NCBI GenBank assembly: GCA_015655115.1
Contig: JAATFQ010000175.1
Span: 1 to 64,000 of the forward strand
Length of the DNA stretch: 64,000 bases
Origin: Sphingobacteriales bacterium
Lineage (GTDB): Bacteria; Bacteroidota; Bacteroidia; Sphingobacteriales; Sphingobacteriaceae
Reading direction: 5' to 3'
Shown: positions 10,153 to 18,030 of the stretch, piece after piece
Layout of the letters: every line of letters starts with the position of its first letter
How positions within the stretch are numbered: the first letter of the stretch is position 1
The notes under the pieces: generated by a model
What the model saw: only the letters and a program-made list of their open reading frames with translations
What the model was told of the DNA's origin: nothing
The model's database searches: none
Made by a program: the position numbers and the translations under genes

Positions 10153-10860
10153 ATGGATTCATTGACACAATTAGATCAGGTAAAAACTACTCCATGGAGC
10201 GGAGGTCGCTCTCCGTGGTCGGTAGAATACGGAAAAATAATGATGTGGTTTTTCTTGCTATCAGATGCATTTACATTCTCTTCATTATTGGTATACTACG
10301 GCGCGCAGCGTTTCACAAAGTTCACATGGCCAGATCCTGATTTGGTATTCCAGTCTATTCCTGGTATAGTGGAAACCGGAGCTCCATTGGTATTTGTGGG
10401 TATCATGACTTTTATCCTGATCATGAGTTCGGTAACGATGGTCCTTGCTGTTGAAGCCGGGCACAGACGTGCTAAAAATGAAGTAATTGGCTGGATGATA
10501 GCTACCATTATTGGAGGTTTTATGTTTTTGGGCTGTCAGGCTATTGAGTGGACACACTTACACCATGAAGGTTTCTGGTGGGGTACTATTCCTGCTGCTG
10601 AGCATTTACAACAGTTCTTTACTGGTCCTGTGTCTGATGTTGCCGCACAACAGTTTGCTAACCTTTTCTTTACAATTACCGGATTCCACGGATTTCACGT
10701 TTTTACCGGAGTGCTTATAAATGTTATCATTCTTTGTATGACCATCAACGGGACATTCGAGAAACGTGGCCATTACCTGATGGTAGAAAAAGTAGGTCTT
10801 TACTGGCACTTTGTTGACCTGGTTTGGGTCTTCGTATTTACCTTCTTCTATTTAGTATAA
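10153..10860 (+). CDS. Cytochrome c oxidase subunit III (copy 2)
   Basis: GFHGFHVFTGVLIN and YWHFVDLVWVFVF motifs. Confidence 0.9.
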   Translation: MDSLTQLDQVKTTPWSGGRSPWSVEYGKIMMWFFLLSDAFTFSSLLVYYGAQRFTKFTWPDPDLVFQSIPGIVETGAPLVFVGIMTFILIMSSVTMVLAVEAGHRRAKNEVIGWMIATIIGGFMFLGCQAIEWTHLHHEGFWWGTIPAAEHLQQFFTGPVSDVAAQQFANLFFTITGFHGFHVFTGVLINVIILCMTINGTFEKRGHYLMVEKVGLYWHFVDLVWVFVFTFFYLV

Positions 10861-10912
10861 TTGAAGGTCTGATAACTGATAAAAGAAATATATCTATAAA
10901 AAAAATATTATT

Positions 10913-11266
10913 ATGTCTGAACATAACACACACACAACAGGAGAGCATGGGCATGATGAGCATGTCGGCTTAAGCAAAGGAAAAATATGGCAGGTATTTT
11001 TTATCTTATTAGGAATAACTGTTATAGAGTTTATCATTGCACTGGTAATTTTGCCTAAAGGCCTTATTCCTCATACTGCAGGGAATATAGCTTATATCTT
11101 ATTGACGCTGCTTAAGGCATATTATATTGTTGCTTTCTTTATGCACCTGAAATTTGAAAAAGTTGGCCTGCAATTATCACTGGGACTCGCGTTTATTTTT
11201 ATCATCTACTTTATCACGCTGATGCTGATAGAGGGCGGCTACCTGCACATACATATGAACGTTTAA
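10913..11266 (+). CDS. Cytochrome c oxidase subunit IV-like (COX4_pro family)
   Basis: Three TM helices, FMHLKFEK motif, downstream of subunit III. Confidence 0.8.
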   Translation: MSEHNTHTTGEHGHDEHVGLSKGKIWQVFFILLGITVIEFIIALVILPKGLIPHTAGNIAYILLTLLKAYYIVAFFMHLKFEKVGLQLSLGLAFIFIIYFITLMLIEGGYLHIHMNV

Positions 11267-11269
11267 TTC

Positions 11270-11977
11270 ATGAAGCTAGCTTCAATAAAAAAAGTATTAA
11301 TCCTGGTATCGATTTTAGCGGTACCGGGATTTTTATATTATGAGCTCGTGGAACAGGGCAAGAACAGGTATAAACCTCTTCCCTTTTTCGGGCCTAAAAA
11401 AGTGGCTGCTACTTTTCATACAAAGAGAGGACAGAAAATTCCTGATACTTTATATCACCAGCTTCCTGATTTTAAATTCGTTAACCAGTTGGGGGACACA
11501 GTAAAATGGGATACCTACAAAGGGAAAATACTTGTGCTGGACCTTTTCTATGTTAAAGGGAATAATTATGCGGTAGACTTCGCCAATAAGGCTATGAAAG
11601 TATTTGTGAATACGTATGGCAAGAATCCGCTTATCCATTTTGTCGGATTAAGTATAGACCCGGTAAGGGACACACCTGTGGCATTGAAACTGTATGCTGA
11701 TCAGCTTTCTGCCAGCGCTGGCAAATGGGACCTTCTGACAGGTGATAGTACTGCTATTTATAACTGGGTAAATAAGGGCTTATTTATAGATGCCCAACAG
11801 GAAATAGTAAATGGTGAGCATAAGTTTACCTATAGCAATATGTTTGTGCTGCTGGACTCCCAGCGCCATATACGTGGTTACTATGAAGCAACAAACCAGG
11901 AGTCGCTCGCTAAACTGGACGATGAAATTAAAGTGCTTGTTGCCGAGGAACTGAGAAATTTAAATGATGGCCGTTAG
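11270..11977 (+). CDS. SCO1/SenC-family thioredoxin-fold protein lacking the CxxxC motif
   Basis: SCO-like LSIDPVRDTPVALKLYA, KWDLLTG, MFVLLD; N-terminal TM; no Cys in whole protein. Confidence 0.8.
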   Translation: MKLASIKKVLILVSILAVPGFLYYELVEQGKNRYKPLPFFGPKKVAATFHTKRGQKIPDTLYHQLPDFKFVNQLGDTVKWDTYKGKILVLDLFYVKGNNYAVDFANKAMKVFVNTYGKNPLIHFVGLSIDPVRDTPVALKLYADQLSASAGKWDLLTGDSTAIYNWVNKGLFIDAQQEIVNGEHKFTYSNMFVLLDSQRHIRGYYEATNQESLAKLDDEIKVLVAEELRNLNDGR

Positions 11978-12003
11978 GCTTTTATTTTTTTATATATATA
12001 CAA

Positions 12004-12576
12004 ATGAAACTGAACGACAAATTCTTTTTAAGGCTGATCTGGATAGTGAGCGCCGTGGTATTATTGGTAGTCATTATCTTAAAGGTTATTCCTCCGCCGC
12101 AGTATAAGCCATCTTTTATCTATTTATTACCCCATGTAATTGGTGGCATTAATGCGACATGTGCTGTGTTGCTGGTGATTTCATTAATCTTTATCAAAAG
12201 GAAAAATATCCAGGCACATAAGGTTACCAATGTAATCACCTTTATCTTATCAGCTTTATTTCTGGTTTTTTATATCCTTTTTCACCTTTATGAGAAAGAT
12301 ACTAAATACGGAGACCTTGATCATAACGGTGTGCTTTCTGCTGCTGAGCTTGCCGCGGTAGGCATCACCAGAATAATTTACTTTGTAATTTTGATTACAC
12401 ATATCATCCTTGCAGTAGTAGTACTGCCATTGATCCTGATTAGCTTTTTACGCGGTTTCAGCATGCAGATTGAGCGCCACCGCAAGATTGTGAGATGGGC
12501 TTATCCGATCTGGTTATACGTGGCTGTTACGGGGGTTATCGTCTATCTGATGATCTCGCCTTATTATAATTTTTAG
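12004..12576 (+). CDS. DUF420 (CtaM/YozB-like) membrane protein with EF-hand loop
   Basis: Polytopic, conserved HLYE / LITHI motifs, oxidase assembly locus; DLDHNGVLSAAE. Confidence 0.8.
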   Translation: MKLNDKFFLRLIWIVSAVVLLVVIILKVIPPPQYKPSFIYLLPHVIGGINATCAVLLVISLIFIKRKNIQAHKVTNVITFILSALFLVFYILFHLYEKDTKYGDLDHNGVLSAAELAAVGITRIIYFVILITHIILAVVVLPLILISFLRGFSMQIERHRKIVRWAYPIWLYVAVTGVIVYLMISPYYNF

Positions 12577-12719
12577 GCACGCTGTCCTTCGCATATCCAT
12601 TTACTGCTTCTGCCATCGTGCGCTGTAAGCTATAAGGATATAGGTAAGCCTTGTTCATTTTGATTTTGTAATGACGTAATGTTATGCGGGCTTTACCGTT
12701 TTATAACTATATTTATACT

Positions 12720-13031
12720 ATGAAGAAGATTGTCTGTTTTATTCTTTTCGTTTTAATGCTCTCAGCTTCAAACGTTACCGTAGTTTCTGCACAGTGTGCG
12801 ATGTGTGCTATCAGCGCAGATCAGGGTACTAAGCACGGCAATACACAGGCAAAAGGGATTAACTCGGGGGTGATATACCTGATGGTAATTCCTTATATCC
12901 TCATTGCTGGTTTGGGTGTGCTGTGGTATAAAAAATACTATACACCACGTGCACAACGTGCTCAATATTCTCCGGAAAACCCGGACGCTTTGCATTCTCA
13001 ATCCTCCCCAGGTTCTTCTCATTTTTCATAG
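12720..13031 (+). CDS. Small single-TM protein with signal peptide and CxxC (SAQCAMCAIS)
   Basis: MKKIVCFILFVLMLSASNVTVVSAQCAMC...; probable start at 12720 rather than 12684. Confidence 0.75.
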   Translation: MKKIVCFILFVLMLSASNVTVVSAQCAMCAISADQGTKHGNTQAKGINSGVIYLMVIPYILIAGLGVLWYKKYYTPRAQRAQYSPENPDALHSQSSPGSSHFS

Positions 13032-13037
13032 CAACGT

Positions 13038-13436
13038 ATGAAGAAAACGACAAAGCTTTATGCTCTTGTACATGGGAAATGCCCGCATTGCCGCAGGGGC
13101 GATATTTTTACCGGTAATTTATACGGATTTAACCTGCAGCGCACTAATGAAATCTGCAGCCATTGCGGGCAACGTTACGAGATAGAGCCTGGTTACTTCT
13201 ATGCTGCTATGTATGTAAGCTATGCCATGAATGTGATGGAGATGATCGCTGTGGGGATTGCTACCTATGTATTCTCGGGTGGCAACCTGGAATTTGACTC
13301 CCTGTGGCTGTATGTATCTGTTATTTTTGGCGGATGTCTTCTGCTGGCGCCTTTTAATTACAGATATTCGAGAGTGATTTTACTGCACTGGCTCTCGCCC
13401 AAGATTAGTTACAACGCTTTTTACGATACACTATGA
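13038..13436 (+). CDS. DUF983 family protein
   Basis: Zinc-ribbon-like KCPHC...CSHCG followed by two TMs. Confidence 0.85.
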   Translation: MKKTTKLYALVHGKCPHCRRGDIFTGNLYGFNLQRTNEICSHCGQRYEIEPGYFYAAMYVSYAMNVMEMIAVGIATYVFSGGNLEFDSLWLYVSVIFGGCLLLAPFNYRYSRVILLHWLSPKISYNAFYDTL

Positions 13437-14092
13437 TTAAACCAGAAACACTTGCTTTTTTAACAGAAGTAACTGAAAATAACAATAGGGAATGGTTTGC
13501 CCTTAATAAAGACCGTTACGAAACTGCCAGGGCTGATGTCATTTCTTTTATTGAAGTGCTTATCCCGCTGATTGCAGCAGCGGCTCCTGCATATGCTTTG
13601 GAAACACAGGCGAAAAAATGCCTGATGAGGATTTACAGAGATGTAAGGTTCAGCAAGAATAAAGATCCATATAAAAATAATTACGGCATCTCTTTTAAAG
13701 CTAAAGGAGACCCGGGGCCGGAATATTACCTGCACTTGCAGCCTGGTGGAAATTCTTTTTTTGCCGCAGGTTTCTGGATGCCTGAGGCTGCTCATCTGAA
13801 AAATATCAGGGAGGAAATTGATTATAATACCTCGGAATTCCTGGATATTTTATCAGAGAAAAGTTTCAGCAATATGTTTGAACTGAGCAGAGAGGACACA
13901 CTTAAAAAGGCCCCTAAGGGCTATGATCCGGAGCATCCCCAAATAGAATTACTAAAACTTAAAAGTTATATAGCCTCTTTCCCTATTAAGGATGAGGAAT
14001 TGTTTAAGCCAACTATTGTTAACCATTTAAAAAAGGCTTTTGCGGGTGCTTTCCCGTTTGTTCAGTTTTTGAGAAAAGCCGTAGTCCAATAA
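13433..14092 (+). CDS. DUF2461 (TIGR02453-like) family protein
   Basis: NNREWFALNKDRYE, RIYRDVRFSKNKDPYKNNYG, YYLHLQPGG motifs. Confidence 0.88.
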   Translation: MIKPETLAFLTEVTENNNREWFALNKDRYETARADVISFIEVLIPLIAAAAPAYALETQAKKCLMRIYRDVRFSKNKDPYKNNYGISFKAKGDPGPEYYLHLQPGGNSFFAAGFWMPEAAHLKNIREEIDYNTSEFLDILSEKSFSNMFELSREDTLKKAPKGYDPEHPQIELLKLKSYIASFPIKDEELFKPTIVNHLKKAFAGAFPFVQFLRKAVVQ

Positions 14093-14094
14093 TT

Positions 14095-14937
14095 ATGAAG
14101 AGAATAGCTGTTTTTTTAGCAATTGGCTTATTGGCCAGTGCATTTAGTTCATGTGTAGTCTTATCCCCTAAAAAATATAAAGCTTTGCTGGCAAGGCAGG
14201 ACTCGCTGAATACAGGCTGGGGCGAATCTCAGTTAACTGCTGAGGAAATGGGCAAAACGATCTCTAAGCTGAAAGAGGATACGGCCAATCTATATGGCCG
14301 CCTGAATGAACTTCAAGGAAAGTATGATGAAATCGGAGGTAAGTATTCGAAGTTAAGGAGTAATAGCTCTACAGAAATCAGTAAGCTGTCTGCAGACCTT
14401 AAAAAACGGGAGCAACGTTTGAAAGAGGTGGAAGAGGTGTTACGCAAGCGAGATGAAGCATCGAACCAGCTGAAAGAGAAATTACAGCAGGCACTGCTAG
14501 GTTTTACCAAGAATGGCCTTACCGTAGAAATGAAAAATGGGAAAGTCTATGTATCCCTTACTGACAAATTGTTGTTTCCTTCTGGAAGTATAGTGATTGA
14601 TGAAAAAGGTAAACAGGCATTGGCACAACTGGCAAAAGTATTGACATCGCAGCCGGAGATCATTATAGCTGTAGAAGGACATACGGATTCGCAGAAGATC
14701 AATAACCTGGGACAGATTAAGGATAACTGGGATTTAAGTGTATTGCGTTCTACATCAGTAGTAAGATACCTTACGGAGGTAGAGAAGGTACCTGGTGTGA
14801 GGATGACTGCAACAGGAAAGGGCGAATTTCAGCCTTTAGGGGCCAATACTACTGCCGAAGGCCGTAGCAGAAACCGGAGGATAGAGATCGTATTGTCGCC
14901 TAAACTGGATGAATTGTACGATTTAATCAAGCAGTAA
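14095..14937 (+). CDS. OmpA-family lipoprotein with coiled-coil N-terminal region
   Basis: Lipobox SSC; OmpA C-terminal VEGHTDSQKINN...GEFQPLGANTTAEGRSRNRRIEIVL. Confidence 0.9.
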   Translation: MKRIAVFLAIGLLASAFSSCVVLSPKKYKALLARQDSLNTGWGESQLTAEEMGKTISKLKEDTANLYGRLNELQGKYDEIGGKYSKLRSNSSTEISKLSADLKKREQRLKEVEEVLRKRDEASNQLKEKLQQALLGFTKNGLTVEMKNGKVYVSLTDKLLFPSGSIVIDEKGKQALAQLAKVLTSQPEIIIAVEGHTDSQKINNLGQIKDNWDLSVLRSTSVVRYLTEVEKVPGVRMTATGKGEFQPLGANTTAEGRSRNRRIEIVLSPKLDELYDLIKQ

Positions 14938-14995
14938 GTATCATTTAAGTCGCGGGCTATCTTTTGGTACAGCTTCTTCAGTTAGTTAAAATATT

Positions 14996-15027
14996 AAAAA
15001 GGCACTCTGGTTTCAGGGTGCCTTTTT
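14996..15027 (+). terminator. Rho-independent-like terminator after the OmpA gene
   Basis: AAAAAGGCACTCTG-gttt-CAGGGTGCCTTTTT hairpin. Confidence 0.85.
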
Positions 15028-15143
15028 GATGAGAATATTTTTGAGCATCGGAAATATAATGAGTCTGGAGGGTATTCAGGCTATCCACAACCGCCCCTGC
15101 TCTTATCCAATCCCTACTGTTTAAGTTAGTGTTTGATTACAGC

Positions 15144-15698
15144 TTAAAAGGGGCTTATGAAGTTTTTAAAAGCAGGAAGGATAAGATCTTTATCAGAAAG
15201 AAGAAGATTTGCTTCAGTAAGCTCTTCAGTCCAGTTGATGTTAAGGTCGCTATCATTCCATATTACACCCACTTCAGATTCCTTATCGTAGTAGTTGGTA
15301 ACTTTATAAGTGAAGATCGTATCATCCTCAAGGGTTAAAAAGCCATGGAGAAAACCTGGTGGTACCCATAATTGCCTGTGATTATCTCCACTAAGTTCAA
15401 TACTGAAATGCTGTCCATAGGTAGCAGAATCCTTTCTCACATCTACAGCTACGTCAAGTACTTTTCCCTGGATCACCCGTACCAGTTTACCCTGTGCAAA
15501 AGGAGCTTTCTGGGCGTGTAATCCGCGAAGTGTGCCCTTTTGTGAGAAAGATTGGTTGTCCTGGACAAAAGCTTCCCTGACACCTGCTTCAGCAAGGGTC
15601 CTGGCACTGAAGCTTTCATAAAAATAACCTCTGTTATCTTTCCATACTTTAGGTTCGATCACTAAAAGATCGGCAATAGGTGTTTGTATAATATTCAT
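15144..15698 (-). CDS. rfbC: dTDP-4-dehydrorhamnose 3,5-epimerase
   Basis: DNRGYFYESF, LRGLHAQ, LVRVIQGKVLDVAVDVR, WVPPGFLHGF motifs. Confidence 0.93.
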   Translation of the reverse strand: MNIIQTPIADLLVIEPKVWKDNRGYFYESFSARTLAEAGVREAFVQDNQSFSQKGTLRGLHAQKAPFAQGKLVRVIQGKVLDVAVDVRKDSATYGQHFSIELSGDNHRQLWVPPGFLHGFLTLEDDTIFTYKVTNYYDKESEVGVIWNDSDLNINWTEELTEANLLLSDKDLILPAFKNFISPF

Positions 15699-15702
15699 AT
15701 AG

Positions 15703-16005
15703 CTAGTCGATGTATTCCATTAGAGTCCTGAAAGCAACAAATTTATCTTTAAACAGGATATTTAACTCTTCCTGAAGAAAAGGAGCATGATTTAACTGGT
15801 AAGCGTCATAATCCTCAAGAGTCTGGGCAACATATTGAGAACAATACGTTACACCTTCATTTGGCGAGTCTAATACTTTGAGCAATCTGTTGGATACGAA
15901 CAATCCGGTATCCAGGACTTTTGGGATATGCTCTCCCTGCATCCATTGCAGCCACGCTGTTTCAGCGCTATCTTCAATAATAAAGGTTACATTGTATAAT
16001 AACAT
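15703..16005 (-). CDS. DUF4286 family protein
   Basis: MLLYNVTFIIEDSAETAWLQWMQ...; start revised from 16080 to 16005 so as not to overlap the upstream gene. Confidence 0.75.
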   Translation of the reverse strand: MLLYNVTFIIEDSAETAWLQWMQGEHIPKVLDTGLFVSNRLLKVLDSPNEGVTYCSQYVAQTLEDYDAYQLNHAPFLQEELNILFKDKFVAFRTLMEYID

Positions 16006-16021
16006 CCGGCAAAGATAGAAA

Positions 16022-17830
16022 CTATGTACCAATATTATCGCCACGAAGTTTCCGAAAATGCTTTCGTGCTGCAGCAACATACATGCTTCCCGGAAAGTCT
16101 GTAATTAACCGCTGATATAGCAGGCTAGCCTGTCCGGGTTCCTTCAGCTGATCTTCATACAGGCTGGCAAGGGTAAATAATGCGTCATCTGTCAGCCTGT
16201 TTTTTTGAGGATGGTCGATAAGCGCCTTCAGTAGCCTGGCAGCAGAAGCGAATTCTTTATTTTTGATATAGATGCGTGACTTCGACATCAGGATCTCATC
16301 GGCCAGATTATTCTGAGGATACACAAGGGCAATACTGTCCAGCTGTAAGAGAGCCTGGTCTGGCAGGTTTTTAAACTGCATCAGTTCTGCTGTGGCATAT
16401 CTTTTTAGTGCAAGTGTATCTGAGCCGGTTTCCAGGTGATCTGAAAGCAGCAGGCTAAGTTCCATAGCATCATTTGCAATCAGCTGGGCTGTTGATGCTT
16501 TAAGCACGTCGGCCTGAGATTTCGCGTAATTAAAGTTACCCTGATAAAAAGAAAGTCGTGCAGAGCGGAACCTGGCTTCATCGCCAATATGCTGGTTTTC
16601 GCACTCTTTGGCTACTTGCTCATAAACAAGAATAGCTTCCCATGGTTCCTGGTTGAGCACATAGATGTCGCCCAGGGCCAGTTTGAGTTCTCCCTGTTGT
16701 GTGCTTTGCAAACCCGGGATTTTTATAGCTGTTTCCAATGCTTCTTCAGCTTTGCTGAGGTTATGCAAATAATAGGCCTGTATATAAGCCATTTTCTGCA
16801 GGGCGAAGCGTGTTTTTGCATTTTGCCCATACTCATCTAAAATAGCCTGGTATGCATCGGAGAGCGCTATAATCTCAATGGCTGGCGAGTTTCCCTGTAA
16901 TAGCTGCTGATAGCGGGCATCTGTAATGGCGAGTTTTGAAGGGAGGTAATATTGGTTGTCTTTCCCTTTAGACATTAAATAAGTGTAAGCCTTAATAGCA
17001 GTGTCATAAGCTTCTCCGTCCACAAAGAGCTGTGCATTTTCAAAAAGAAGTGCACCGTCATCTTTAGTCCTTTTGTCTTGCGCTATCAGCTGCCGCAATG
17101 CCTGCTCATATTCTTCCTGTTGCAGGTATTGCCAGATGAGGAGTTTTACAAAGGACTCATTTTGGGGTTCTTTTTGTATTTTCCTAAATATGGCACTTTG
17201 CAGCAGCAGGTAGTCAGAATTGCCATCAAACATGGCGGAGAATACCATTTGTGCCTGCTGAATGAGCTGTGGCATCGTGGATAGGGCATGCAGGTATTCA
17301 TCAATCAGGTTCAATTTGTCTTTCTTAAACCGGTAGACACTGAGCAGTTCGAACGTAAAAAGCTGATCATTGCCGAGGATTTTCCGTCCTTGCAGAAAGG
17401 CTTGAATGGCAAAATCATATTCTTCTGCCTGGTAAAAATTGTTTGCAAGTTCCCTGATGCCGAATTCGTCTTTAGGGAGATGTTCAATGATCTGGCTATA
17501 TGTTTTTACAGCGTTTGCCTGCTGCCCGCTTTCTTTGTAAATTCTGCCCAGGGCAATGTGATATTTTAACAGGTCAGGGTTCTGCCTGATTAATTTTTTA
17601 ACTACTTTTTCTGCTTCCTGATATTGTTTAGACTTAAGGAGGGCTCTGAAATACAAGTCAAAATAGCCTTCGTCTTTTGTTTTTAGGAAAAGTTTCTGCA
17701 TTATTACAGCTACTTTTTCATACTCACCGTCCTGGTAATACTGGAGTGCCAGCGCATTGTCCTGATTATCCTGAGCATACAATAAGGGAGACAGAGAAAA
17801 GAAGAAGATGATCAGAAATAATTTCTTCAT
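16022..17830 (-). CDS. Secreted tetratricopeptide-repeat protein
   Basis: Signal peptide MKKLFLIIFFFSLSPLLYAQ, multiple TPR-like repeats. Confidence 0.8.
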   Translation of the reverse strand: MKKLFLIIFFFSLSPLLYAQDNQDNALALQYYQDGEYEKVAVIMQKLFLKTKDEGYFDLYFRALLKSKQYQEAEKVVKKLIRQNPDLLKYHIALGRIYKESGQQANAVKTYSQIIEHLPKDEFGIRELANNFYQAEEYDFAIQAFLQGRKILGNDQLFTFELLSVYRFKKDKLNLIDEYLHALSTMPQLIQQAQMVFSAMFDGNSDYLLLQSAIFRKIQKEPQNESFVKLLIWQYLQQEEYEQALRQLIAQDKRTKDDGALLFENAQLFVDGEAYDTAIKAYTYLMSKGKDNQYYLPSKLAITDARYQQLLQGNSPAIEIIALSDAYQAILDEYGQNAKTRFALQKMAYIQAYYLHNLSKAEEALETAIKIPGLQSTQQGELKLALGDIYVLNQEPWEAILVYEQVAKECENQHIGDEARFRSARLSFYQGNFNYAKSQADVLKASTAQLIANDAMELSLLLSDHLETGSDTLALKRYATAELMQFKNLPDQALLQLDSIALVYPQNNLADEILMSKSRIYIKNKEFASAARLLKALIDHPQKNRLTDDALFTLASLYEDQLKEPGQASLLYQRLITDFPGSMYVAAARKHFRKLRGDNIGT

Positions 17831-18007
17831 AGGATGTAAATTGCTTTCTGCTACTAAATTAATAAACATTTATAATTGTGCGTATTTTAATTGTTACCAT
17901 CAATGCTTTCGGGACCGGAGAGATATAACTATTTTGATACGGCTTTGCCAGTATCCTGGTAAGGTAACAATGTTGGTGTATAATCCTTTTAGGCAAGAGG
18001 TGTTATG

Positions 18008-18015
18008 TATTTTTG
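18008..18015 (+). promoter_or_regulatory. Bacteroidota -7 promoter element (TAnnTTTG) for the S9-like lipoprotein gene
   Basis: TATTTTTG about 16 nt upstream of ATG 18031; clear -33 element not verified. Confidence 0.45.
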
Positions 18016-18030
18016 CAGGCTATATTCATT

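Noticed and set aside
9532-10860. Two adjacent cytochrome oxidase subunit III genes
   Set aside because: Duplicate subunit III-like genes are frequent in Bacteroidota oxidase loci; not treated as novel.
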